This document shows, piece by piece, positions 31,980-41,743 of a DNA stretch of 64,000 nt. A program made the position numbers and the translations under genes. The notes beneath the pieces were generated by a model. It had not been told where the DNA came from, did not search any database, and saw nothing but the letters and a program-made list of their open reading frames with translations. Every line of letters starts with the position of its first letter. The first letter of the stretch is position 1. The stretch comes from Craspedostauros australis (Eukaryota > Bacillariophyta > Bacillariophyceae > Mastogloiales > Achnanthaceae). Where the stretch lies: assembly GCA_026770025.1 (NCBI GenBank), contig JAMXDE010000037.1:558001-622000 (forward strand). Direction: 5' to 3'.

Positions 31980-33404
31980 CTATGTATCCTTCTGATCATG
32001 TTCATCCAGAGGGTTGGGCCGCAGCGCATTGCCAGCCGTTGCGAATGTGAGGAAGGCGGTGTGACCTCTCATGTTGACGAATGGTCGGGAGACCAATGCC
32101 TTCGTTTTGGTCGGCGTGATGCCGGTATTGCTGGTGGCTACTGCACCCGCTTTCCTGCCATCTGCAATCTGGTTATTGTCACTGCTGTTGGTAGTAGCGT
32201 TATTGGTGGTCGCCGCTTTGTGCTGCCCAGTCTTGCTCATGCTGATGAGCTTTCCCTTTTCATCCGTCTTGACGAACGGATTCTTGGACGACGGCGGACG
32301 CTTATCCCGCGGCACCTTCTCCATCTCGTACTCATCGACGTAATGCTCCTTCAGCCGAAATTCCTTGGTGACGAAGGAATGAAAGCCATGCTCCTTCATG
32401 GCCACGAGCGTCTTCTGCGACTGCTCCACGCACGGGCTGTACGTCGCGATGCGCGCGTTGGATTTGAGCACATGCGCCGCGTGCGGGATGGCCCACCACG
32501 GCTCCGGCAGATCGAGGAACATGGCATCGACGCTGGCCTGCGGCAGATCGAAGCCGCCGCGATCGTCGGTGCCCAACCCGCACACGTCGCGATGATGCAC
32601 CTGCACGAGATGCCCCACGCGGTTCTTGGCAAACTCCCGCCGCGCCGTCTCGGCCCGCACGCCGTTGAATTCGTAGGTGTGCAGCGTGCCGTGCGGTGCG
32701 ATCGTGCGCAGGATGCAGTGCGACATGGCGCCGGAGCCCGTGCCCGATTCGACGACCGTCATGTTGGGGCGCAGATCGAGCTGGAAGACGATCATGCTGG
32801 CATCGAGCTCGTGCACGATCTGCGTGCGGTGCTTCAGCGAGCGGGCCCACAGCTCGGGCGTGGGCTTGAGGAGGTAGCAGAAGCCGTAGCCGCGGTTGTT
32901 GCGCGAGCGCATCTTGCAGCCGTACGGTTGGCCGATGAAGTCGTCGTGATGGAAGTTGCCGTTGCGATTGGAGAAGACCTTGCCTGGTTCGACGTACGTG
33001 AAGTTGAGGTTGTCGAAGGATTCGAAGATGACCACGAGATCGTCGGCCTGGATGGTGCCGCAATGCGGCGTCATGCGCTCGGAGTACAGCGTGGCGTCTA
33101 CCAGTCGCTTCTGCTTCTTCGTCAGCGGCTCCTCGGGTGCCACGCGGGGTCCCAGCAGGCAGTCGGCCGCGGCCTTGTTGGCGGCGCAGATCAGCCGCTG
33201 ATCCAATGACAGATCCTCCGTGTTGGCATCTTCGGCGTGATCGGGTTCGATGAATCGAAGCTTCGAACGAGTTGTCACCGATTCCACGTGCTCGTGATCG
33301 CGTGAGAAGTCCATCGTTGCACTAGTATCGTTGTGGTTTGTTACGACTATGATTCGGTCTGGTTGGGTTTCAGACACGGCCTCTCTGGAGATGCATTCGT
33401 TCAT
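31980..33404 (-). CDS. TRM61: tRNA (adenine58-N1)-methyltransferase catalytic subunit
   Basis: 474 residues, intronless, starting at ATG 33404. With TRM6 it methylates A58 in the T-loop of tRNA in the nucleus. The N-terminal beta domain (YVEPGKVFSNRNGNFHHDDFIGQPYG) precedes the SAM-binding domain: motif I ESGTGSGAMS (219-228) and the active-site segment FLDLPEPWWA around Asp298, then RIATYSPCVEQSQKT. A low-complexity insert (Lys/Thr/Asn-rich) separates the conserved EFRLKEHYVDEYEMEKVPRD block from the terminal strand GHTAFLTFA. A roughly 95-residue N-terminal extension is not part of the conserved core. It is tandem to RIO2 on the same strand, but 370 bases apart, so each has its own promoter. 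Confidence 0.9.
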   Translation of the reverse strand: MNECISREAVSETQPDRIIVVTNHNDTSATMDFSRDHEHVESVTTRSKLRFIEPDHAEDANTEDLSLDQRLICAANKAAADCLLGPRVAPEEPLTKKQKRLVDATLYSERMTPHCGTIQADDLVVIFESFDNLNFTYVEPGKVFSNRNGNFHHDDFIGQPYGCKMRSRNNRGYGFCYLLKPTPELWARSLKHRTQIVHELDASMIVFQLDLRPNMTVVESGTGSGAMSHCILRTIAPHGTLHTYEFNGVRAETARREFAKNRVGHLVQVHHRDVCGLGTDDRGGFDLPQASVDAMFLDLPEPWWAIPHAAHVLKSNARIATYSPCVEQSQKTLVAMKEHGFHSFVTKEFRLKEHYVDEYEMEKVPRDKRPPSSKNPFVKTDEKGKLISMSKTGQHKAATTNNATTNSSDNNQIADGRKAGAVATSNTGITPTKTKALVSRPFVNMRGHTAFLTFATAGNALRPNPLDEHDQKDT

Positions 33405-33890
33405 CAATTGTGAGCAATGATGGCATGCAGGTGATTGAGTTGATGTGTCTGGATTTTGTTGGATGTTGTTCGTGTCGTCCGCACGTCAGACAGACGATTA
33501 AGTCTACATCAACGAAAGCTAGAAAGAACAACAACAGCCACACACAACACGCGCGGCAGCAGGCCCCATCCAACCAAGGAACAATCAATTCTTGGTTGCT
33601 GACAAAGATCAAGATGAGATCATCCCTGGTGCCAACGCACTGCGAAGCAACGCATAGTCACATGTGCAATACCGTTTTGGGGAAGCAACTGGAGACTGGT
33701 GCGACTGGATCTATCAACTCAAAAACGTTCACCCTTTCAGTTTTATTGGACAGTTCGTCACTTCCATCCATTCTGTCTATCCGAGGTTCCATCTGCTTCC
33801 CCGATTGCGCTTCTTTCCTCTTCCTCGACATTTCTGACATCGCAGCACAGCATCGATCTGCTGTGCGAACAAAATTTTCCTGGTCCCACC
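33405..33890. other. Spacer without a recognisable gene
   Basis: About 490 bases between the globin 3' end and TRM61, which are both transcribed leftwards. No gene is supported. Confidence 0.4.
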
Positions 33891-35291
33891 TCATCGAACA
33901 CGATTGGGAACACCCTGGTTGAACAGCATACGATGATGTCTCGAGCCATTCCCCGAGTTGCTGTGCGCGCCGCCTTGCCCGCCCGCTGATTCAGCTGCTT
34001 CGGATGAGGATGATCGTCGCGTGGCGCTCCGCCTCTGCGGCAGTTGCGGATTCGTGTCAGGTTCTGCTTTCGGCAACGCGGGTGCTTGCTGCTGTTTGGA
34101 AGCATGTTGCGGATCACGACCTCCGATGTTCTGCGGGATGCCCGATGATGATGGACGTGACGACAGCGGCTTCCTTCGCAGGGTCTTGCCTCGCGTCAAC
34201 CTCGACGTGCCGGCGCTGGGTCGCAGGATGTGCAACCGCATGGTGGCGGACTTGTGGCGTTCCGTATCGCGACGCTGAATCTTGGTCAGCTCCAGCTCGT
34301 TTCCCGCTCCGCCCATCATGGCCGTGGCGATGAAGTTGTACGTCGCCTTCCAGCCTTGCTGCAGCTCCTGCGTCCACTCGATGTGTGTCGATTCGTCCAG
34401 AGCAGCGCATCCCGTCTCCAGCGTACGCAGAAAGGCCGGTCCCGCCATGGAGTAATGCGCGGGATGCACCCCGTACGTGACATGTCGAGCGCCAAGGCCA
34501 TGCAGCATGCGCGCCAATCGCTCGAGTTCCGTCGGCTCCTCGTGATGATACATGGCGTGAACGACGGATTCGAAACCTTTCACCACGATGATCGAATGAT
34601 CCTGGAAGATCTTCGAAGTGTACAACGATTCGGGGATTCGTCCGCTCTCGTCAATGTCAGCGCCGAAGCTGAACATCTCAATGGCGCCAGGTGCAACCTC
34701 GAACAGGCTGTGCGGGGACGAATGATGCGTGTGTTCGTTAGGTTTTGATGATGGGTCGCAGCACGGTAGTTGGTGATGGGATGTGATGGGACATCATGTG
34801 ATGCGAGATGGTGAGCCAAGTGTGACAGCAAGCAACGGGAGCAGTGAGTGGGCATGTTGACGCAGAGAATGGTGAGAAAGTGATGATTTCGCTATGCTGC
34901 TGGCCATGCCGAGCTGGAGCGTGGTGGAGCATCCTCTTCGCACATGCGCACGCAAAACAGAGCATGCTCAAAGATCATTCGCAATCACCAAGCTCTGTCA
35001 GCATTGGTAGGACGGCCGCAGCACTCACTTTCGGAAGAGGAGCTCTCCCACAACGCGGGGGTAGTCGGGGATGGTGGTGATTGCTTTCCAGCTCTGGTAC
35101 ACCATCTCGATGACGTGATACTCCAGATCCACCATGTTGCCGTTCATCGTTGCGACGGAAGAGGATTCCAAAGAATCGCAGCACGAGATGACGGCCGGGT
35201 CTTCCGCAAGCGACGAACTTTTGTCGCTCTCCGCGGTATGGGGGCAAGAGTGCTCACCCGGACGCCCACCGTGGTTGCTGTCTTCCATCAT
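33891..35291 (-). CDS. Globin-domain protein with a long disordered tail, two exons
   Basis: The model is complement of 35291-35029 joined to 34707-33891, 359 residues. The donor is GTGAGT and the acceptor CACAG; splicing fuses GELLFR to NLFEVAPGAIEMFSFGAD, which recreates the globin B-C-D region. The N-terminal part has VYQSWKAI (A helix Trp). Exon 2 holds KIFQDHSIIVVKGFESVVHAM (E helix) and GARHVTYGVHPAHYSMAGPAFL, where His163 is the expected proximal haem ligand, then a WKATYNFIATAMM H helix. About 120 further residues are rich in Ser, Arg, Gln and Pro. Oxygen or NO binding is expected. Start choice is uncertain: in-frame ATGs exist at 35408, 35336, 35291 and 35288. Confidence 0.82.
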
Positions 35292-38083
35292 TGCGTGGTT
35301 GTTTGTGTATGCGTGTGCTGCTCGTTTCGCGTGCATGATTGTGCTCGTCGTTGTTAATGTTGCAGACCTTGTGGCGATGATGTACGAGTACAGGTGCGAG
35401 TGTGGCACACGTGTAGCGTTGATTTGATTTGCAAGGCCCCTGGCTCGCTATCTGCGCTTCACGAAATGGAAGGAAGGAAGGAAGGAAAGCGGATGCGTGC
35501 GGGCACGAGATGATGCGAGAGCACTGGTGCGGATGATGGACGAATGGTGTTGGATCAACTGCCCCTGCCGCTGATTGTACTTGTGCGATTGTGATGCTTC
35601 CGGAGGCCCCCTTGTCTTTGTTGAATTTGTTGGTCGTCCTTCACCCAACCACGCTCTCTCTTTCTCTTTTCTGTCTCTTTCCGTCTTCCTGTCCTTGGTG
35701 CAACGTATGGGGTGTGGTTGATGGCTTGTCTCTGTGAATGCTGTGGTGATCATCAATGCAAGAGAGGAGACAGAGCGCTGGTGCGTTGCACGAACGCGGA
35801 ACTGGAATGGCCCAAGGCTGGACTTTCGATCCGTTTTCCTTGTGTGATTTGATGTGATGTTGGTGTCGATGTTGGTGGAATGAGGAGAATTGACAACAGG
35901 GTACTACTCCATCATAGCCGATGTCGTCTTCGTGATTGCCTCGTCGCGTAGCCCGTAGCTCGTACTCGTACTCGTAGTTCGCAGACAGGAGTATGACCTG
36001 CGAAACGCGAACAGAATTGTCAAGCAGCGATGGTGGCAGAGTCCTCGATCGTTGCTGTCCTGTTGCGCTTTCAATTGACAAAACGCAGTCCCTGCTCAAC
36101 CATGTGAAGAACCACACCACTTCCGTTGTTAATAGCAGAGGTAGTGCCTGAAGTCGCAGCTCGTGGTTCTGATTCCGTTGACAACAGAACGTCGTTTGCG
36201 GTGAAGGTGGCTTGCGCCAACAGCATCGCAACGAAAGCGTTCCGAGCAATGTCCCACTTCTCGTATTTTGGGAACAATCGACACGGCGCTTTTGCGACAT
36301 GACATCCCAAAACGAAGAAACTCGCGATGGACCACGCTAACCAGAATAGGAGTACAAAACCCTGGGGCATTCCGCAGAACACGTATCGTGATGATAAAGT
36401 TCTTTTCCTGTTTCAATACCTAATGAATGGCTCTTATTTTGGTATCATGTGACAAGACTGCGACGTCTTCGGGGCGTGCCAAGTACTCACTGACATTGAA
36501 CTTGGCGGAGCTGGTGCCGTCGCGACTATTTTCTGTTCACTTTATTATCGCCGGTTCTCGTCAAACGACACAAAGCCTTGTCACCCTGCACACCAGAGAT
36601 GGGAACGACACAAAACCGAACAGTCTCGACATTGGCAGGCAATAGCATGACACGACGATGAACTAAATCAAGGCTGGCGAGGGGGAACGGGCGCAGTTGT
36701 GGGCACGGAACAACAGAACGAACAACCATGAAGACAGCATCAGGGAACGAGAAGTGGCATCTCGTCATGTCCAGCAAGTCACGCATCGTATGCAATGATA
36801 GTGGCGCAGCAGCTGCCGCCCACACATTTAGATCCAAAGCGAGAGCGTGTTGATCGGTGGCCATGAAGGAGAGAGTCCTGGGCCGATGTCATAGTCATAG
36901 CTCGCACAGAGGCCAAGATCTACTCCATGCAAGGAGCGGAAGCGCGGATCTGCGATACGATCCATCTATCAAAAACGGTGCGAGGACGGTTCGCGGAGTG
37001 CGAGCAACTTCGGATTTGCGCCAAAGATCCATTGTTTCGCGTGCTTCCCATAATAGTACACTTTTGCTTCCTGTCCTCCTCGCGTGGGTGCATGATCTGC
37101 GCTCGTGTGGCGGCAGCTGCTACCGTTGTTGTTGCTGCTGCTGTTGCAGCTCGCAGGTATTCCCAGACGACAGAGCCTCATGGCAGGCAAGTTGGACAAA
37201 AGAGGAAAAAGCGCAACGATCACAAACCGAACACAGCCATCGTATCAGGCCCACCCATTTACGACCGAGGGCCCAGTATCACCGCTCAACACTGCATGGA
37301 CACCACCACCTGAATGCTCAGATGCGTGAGGGAGAGAGGGGTGCCCCAGGCGGGAGATGGGGGATGATTCGTTTGATCACCCTCATACATCCGTGATGCG
37401 GAACCGCCCTGTCTCCCCATGCAAACAGTAGTATGAGCTGTGGCAGACACCCATGCCATGGATGTGTTGGCATGCACCTGCTGCTGGTGAAGCCAGATCC
37501 TTGCTCCCCTCTTCCGTGCCTACCCCGCGAACGGCTTGTTGGTGCCGACATCATTCGCTCCAAACTACCTGGACGTCTGCGAGTACACACCACACCACTC
37601 GTGTCTGTCAGAGCGAAGAGCAGGGTCTCAACTACGTGATGGACGCCATTGTCCCTCAAGACACCACGCCACATCACATCACGCACGCATTTTACCGTAC
37701 TATTCGCACTGTGCTGTGCTGTGTCCACGAAAACATGGTAGACCGCGTCGTAGATGTGGTCAGCAATCGTCAACTCCAACAATGATTTATTTTCGTCTCA
37801 ATGGTGATGTTGTTGTGCGTACTCTGGCGCCATAGCTCTTCCAAACATGATGTGATAGGCATCAGTGGAGGGGTACGGTTCGTGGCAGTGTCGGCGTTGG
37901 GTGCTCGGACCGTCTTGAATCATGGGCAAGGTACGACTATCCCTCCTGCATGCGACGCCTCCCCACAACACGCCACCAACACACCATTGAAGGGTCTGGA
38001 TCAAAGAACGACCGCCGAGCGGACCTCAGACTAGATTGTCTGGTATAATACGATGGTAGACTAGCACGCATAGCTCGTAGAGG
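35292..38083. other. 2.8-kb gene-poor region
   Basis: A TGTACGAGTACAGG box near 35382 lies about 90 bases upstream of the proposed globin start, and CTCGTACTCGTACTCGTAG lies near 35960. A (TTG/CTG)n run is at 37128-37150. Overlapping frames up to 219 codons show no known domain. A 103-codon minus-strand frame at 36071-36382 starts with a hydrophobic stretch (GFVLLFWLAWSIASFFVLG), but there is no further support. Confidence 0.45.
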
Positions 38084-38102
38084 TTGGTCCATTCGATGGT
38101 TG
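38084..38102 (+). repeat. Target-site duplication, left copy
   Basis: TTGGTCCATTCGATGGTTG is identical to 40170-40188. The two copies bracket the retroelement fragment. Confidence 0.85.
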
Positions 38103-39883
38103 CCGACGAGGTGCGCGACCACCTGCCAGCACATGCCCAGCGTTCTTCCGTCCAATGCATGAGCCCCCGCGGGGTGATGCTCGCCGTGGTAGAGAAGCCG
38201 CGAGTGGGAGAAACATTGTCACCCACCCAGTGCAACACAATTGACAGTTCCACTCCAATCTGGGAGCGAGGCCAAGTTTCAGGCGATGCGTCCGACTCGG
38301 AGTTGCGAGCGGCCATTCGCAGGGGGGATCTTATGGCGGTCAGTGATGGCTTGTTTAAGAGCGGGTTTGGAACATCGGCCTACGTCTTGAGCATCATGGA
38401 CTCCAGTGTACAGCGCACAGGGTGCAACGTGGTACCTGGGGCGCGTGAAGTGCAGTCGGCATACCGAAGTGAGCTGGCTGGGGTAGCTGGAATCTTGCGT
38501 GAGCTAGTGCAGCTGGCGCAGGGCGGCGATCTCGGGCCAGGGCCGGTAGTGATAGGGTTGGATGGGATGAAGGCGATGGAGAACAGCCGGGATGGTGTGG
38601 CGCAGGTTGGCAGACTGTCGTTCGATATGCTGGATCATATTAAGGCGCTGCGGCGCAGGTTGGCCGTGGCAGTGAGGTTCCGATGGGTGCGTGGGCACCA
38701 GGACGACGGATCCAAGGTGCTGGATCGGTGGGTGCTTCTTAACGTCCACTGCGACACGGAGGCCAAAAGGTACTGGAACAAGATGGTGTGCAAGCCAACA
38801 CCCAAGTGGCGCAGCGAAGGCTCCTTTACTTGGAAGTTGTATGCGCGAGGTCTGAAGTCGTCTTGGGCAGCAGCCGGTATCCACGACGCGGTGGTGAGCG
38901 CAGCAGTTGAGGACTATTGGGACACAAAGATGGGACGTGTGCGGCAGGACAGCGCCTCTGTTGAGGCCCAAGGACGCCGTGCCGCGTGCAGGAGGGCGTC
39001 TTGGCAGCAGCGTTTGTTCGTGGCTAAGATGTCGACGGGTTTTATTGGGGTCGGCGCGAAACTGAAGCAATATGGTGCCGAGGAGCGGTGCCCATGGTGT
39101 GGGCAAGTCGAGTCCGTGGTGCACGTGGTCCGCTGTTCTGCTTCAGGGCAGGACTGGGAAGCGTGCTTTCAGCAGTATGTGGAGGAATTGGAGACCATTG
39201 GGACGAGCGGCCCGCTTGTCAGCTTGGTCTATTCCAGTCTCCGATCGTTCTGTGGGCGTACGGTGCGGGATGGCTTCCAGGAGTCGTCTCCCGTGCGGTG
39301 GTGGCCCGTTCTCATGGGTTGGGTACCGCACGTGTGGTGCGAGCAACAGCAGCAGTGGTTTGAAGAGCACGGGTCGGGCAGGCGGTTCTACACAGTGGAG
39401 TCTTGGGCCCGCGACGCGGTTCTAGCAGGCTGGCGCTTCGTGCACAGCTTGTGGAGGTGCCGTAACCAAGCTAAACAAAGGCAGGCTGCCGTCCTCGCCG
39501 GGTTGAGTGCGCAGCGGGAGGAGCAAGAAGAAGTCAGGGAGCGGGAAAGCGGTTTCGATGGGTGGGACAGGTGCGACTTGGCGGTGGCTGCAAGTGGTGC
39601 CGCGCCTAGTCCGGTGGCTGGCGCTGACACGAGGCGAGCATGGCTCAGGTTTGTACGGGCAGTGCGAGGCGGTTCCCCAAACAGTGCTGTCCCAGCGAAC
39701 GATGGCCCTGGCGATAGGGCGGGTGGTTCGATTCCCTCAGGGGCAGTGGAGTTGTTGGGGGCTGCAGAACGCGACGTACTAGGTATTGGCCACTCCCAAG
39801 GCAGTTCATTGGACACTACAGGCTGGGCATGGTGGGCGATTAAGATACAGGACTCCCGATGTCGGCGCATGGGTAGGCCCTAG
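38103..39883 (+). CDS. Retroelement polyprotein C-terminal part: RNase H and CCHC-like zinc motif
   Basis: About 593 codons, open from the insertion junction. The frame also runs into the host duplication, where an ATG at 38096 could by chance start it. The RNase H domain shows VSDG (Asp near 38345), YRSELAG (Glu near 38471), GLDGMKA (Asp near 38562), the RWVRGHQDD segment and HCDTEAK (Asp near 38754), a complete acidic set. About 100 codons on, CPWCGQVESVVHVVRC resembles the zinc motif that follows the RNase H or RT domain in many LINE-type proteins (zf-RVT-like). The rest is Trp/Arg-rich and unrecognised. Without RT and an endonuclease it cannot move on its own. Confidence 0.8.
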
Positions 39884-39962
39884 CCCCAGCCGAAGACGCT
39901 CCTACCCGCACCCAGGCCGCCTATGGCGGCCTGGGTGCGGACGGAGCGTCTTTGGCTGGGGC
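39883..39962 (+). other. Long GC-rich hairpin directly after the retroelement stop codon
   Basis: The arms 39883-39921 and 39925-39962 pair as 16, 8 and 12 bp blocks (one G-U) separated by one small internal loop, around a three-base TAT loop. The stop TAG ends at 39883, so the stem starts at the last base of the coding region. Possibly a recognition structure for the element's RT or an RNA-stability element. Confidence 0.8.
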
Positions 39963-40169
39963 CGTGGGCCCGTAGGAAGGCGGCAGGCTATCGAGGCCGG
40001 TCGTCGGTCTGGCAGCGTGGGCGGGGTGGGCGTTTGGCTCCTCATTGTTGCGCGTGGTGGGCGCTATTGTTTGTGGTGCTCGACCTGGCCGTCACTGTGT
40101 GGCGTGGCCGGGCGAGCCTAAAGCCCTCGGGGCATCCCTTTCTTGGGTTAGTCATTGTGGTTATTATTA

Positions 40170-40188
40170 TTGGTCCATTCGATGGTTG
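40170..40188 (+). repeat. Target-site duplication, right copy
   Basis: Identical to 38084-38102; follows the TTATTATTAT tail of the element. Confidence 0.85.
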
Positions 40189-40567
40189 GTCGCTGGCTAA
40201 AGTCGATGTATGCGTTTGCATTTCTCTAATTGCTTCATTCTATTCGTATTGTGTTATTGGTTCAAAACTGTGTGCGCGTGCGTGTGCGTGTATTGCGTGT
40301 ATCGTGCGCCCGCGGTAACCCTTTTTAAATTGGTTGGCTGGATACCTTGCGCTGATCTTTGTTCATTGTGTGACTTTCCCTTCACCTCTTCTTGGCAATG
40401 TTCTGCCTCCAGAGAGTGCGTGCGTTTGCGGGGCTTCACGACAAGCCCGTCGCTTCTTCGTTGGTTTGTGTGCTTGGTTGTTCAGTTGTTTGCACATATA
40501 GGTCGTATCCTTTTGCGAGCATCGATGCCAACGACCGAATGCCAAGTCGGCAGTGAAAGCAGGCAGC
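40189..40567. other. Spacer without a recognisable gene
   Basis: About 380 bases of host flank after the retroelement. GTGCGTGTGCGTGTATTGCGTG repeats lie near 40270-40300. No gene is seen. Confidence 0.4.
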
Positions 40568-41743
40568 TCACACGTGCTTGCGTCCGTGTTGTCGGGGAGC
40601 AAGCGGGATACCGGGCTGGTTCCTGCCGCCGGTGCCGCTGCGCGTCATACGTGGGCTCTCCCTTGCCTGCTGTGGCGTCTCTGATGAAACACAGAGGTCG
40701 TCGGAATGCTGCTTCCTAGTCCCAAGCATCATGGATGGTGAGTCTGGGTTGAACTGCCTTGTTGGTGGGAGGGGGATGTGGCGTCGTTGGAAGGTCTCGA
40801 AGGACATGCAGTCATCGAAACTACTTCGGGACTTTGGCTTGCTGTACTCCATCCTGAGGTTGTCGAGGCAGCTCGTGTCCAAGCTAGAGGTGCTCCAGTT
40901 CAGAGACGAATCAGGATCCCATCGGGAATCGCGGTGCAGAGCCGCAGATGGGGCTGGAGATGGCGTTCTCGACCGCGTGGATCTGGAGTATCGCGTGGAT
41001 CTCTTGGTCTTGTTCGAGCACGACGATGAGCTAGCCAATGGCAACGACAACAGCACCGCTGATGTGGACTGCGTCACCTCCTTGGTATTGGCTGTCATGT
41101 TGGTCTTCGTTGTTGCTGCCAGCACTTCTGGTGCATCCATCAGCGACACCGAGGATGGCGACGTCGTTGGCGATGGAGAGCGGTTGAAGAGGGGCAGGCG
41201 GGTGGGTGGGGAGGGGCTTCGGTGTCTCTGACTGCGGACGCTGCCGGACGGTCCGGAGATGCAGGCGAGCTTGCTGTTGACTCTTCGTGGTGGCGTGAGA
41301 AACATGTGCTGCAGCTGCTTCAGCTGCTGGTCTTGCGTCACCTTGAGCTGCGTCGTCTTGGGCGAATGCTCTGGTGTTGGGACTGGCGTCCTGTGGTTGT
41401 CTTCGAGCACCGTGACTGTGCGGTCGTTGACAAGTGTTCTCAGGAAGGAGGAGAGTGCTGACTGCGACTCTGCCCCACCTGCGCTTGATGTTGTCATCGT
41501 TGGTGTCCTTGTTGGCGGCGTTGTTGGCGGCGTTGTTGTTCTGGATGCTCTGCATGCTGACTTTGTCTTCAGAGTGGCCGGTGATGGGGTACGGAACCCT
41601 GACGATGGTGTCAAAGCTGATGGGGCATGGCGAGGAGAAGAGCCCGAGATGAACGGCTTTGGTGCCATTGGAGGTCTGTGTCTCTTCTGCATGGCGCGGT
41701 CGCTGTGGATCAACGGTGTAACAGTTGTGGTCAACGCCATCAT
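40568..41743 (-). CDS. Ser/Pro/Thr-rich disordered protein, unknown function
   Basis: 391 residues, starting at one of two adjacent ATGs (41743 or 41740). No domain is recognised. The composition is dominated by Ser, Pro, Thr and Arg with many proline-directed motifs (TPSP, RSPSP, RTPSP), typical of heavily phosphorylated proteins. A segment QQLKQLQHMFLTPPRRVNS and a C-terminal patch FQRRHIPLPPTRQFNPDSPSMM are the least repetitive parts. SSLDTSCLDNL recalls ATLDTSCASF in the protein at 12751, but this is too short to prove kinship. No membrane span. The even codon use and length support a real gene, but the call stays tentative. Confidence 0.5.
   Translation of the reverse strand: MMALTTTVTPLIHSDRAMQKRHRPPMAPKPFISGSSPRHAPSALTPSSGFRTPSPATLKTKSACRASRTTTPPTTPPTRTPTMTTSSAGGAESQSALSSFLRTLVNDRTVTVLEDNHRTPVPTPEHSPKTTQLKVTQDQQLKQLQHMFLTPPRRVNSKLACISGPSGSVRSQRHRSPSPPTRLPLFNRSPSPTTSPSSVSLMDAPEVLAATTKTNMTANTKEVTQSTSAVLLSLPLASSSSCSNKTKRSTRYSRSTRSRTPSPAPSAALHRDSRWDPDSSLNWSTSSLDTSCLDNLRMEYSKPKSRSSFDDCMSFETFQRRHIPLPPTRQFNPDSPSMMLGTRKQHSDDLCVSSETPQQARESPRMTRSGTGGRNQPGIPLAPRQHGRKHV

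Larger units (their letters stand above)
38103..40169 (+). mobile_element. 5'-truncated retroelement (LINE-like) with RNase H and TTA tail
   Basis: The segment is bounded by a perfect 19-base direct repeat. It begins inside the RNase H-containing part of a polyprotein, so the reverse transcriptase is missing, and it ends in TTATTATTAT immediately before the right duplication. Long variable target duplications, 5' truncation and a short simple-repeat tail are what target-primed reverse transcription leaves. The 3' UTR (39884-40169) is GC-rich and starts with a long hairpin. The reading frame is intact over the surviving part, so the insertion looks recent. Confidence 0.85.

Noticed and set aside
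39721-39745. GGTTCGATTCC, like the T-arm of a tRNA
   Set aside because: It lies inside the retroelement reading frame and no acceptor, D or anticodon arms can be folded around it.
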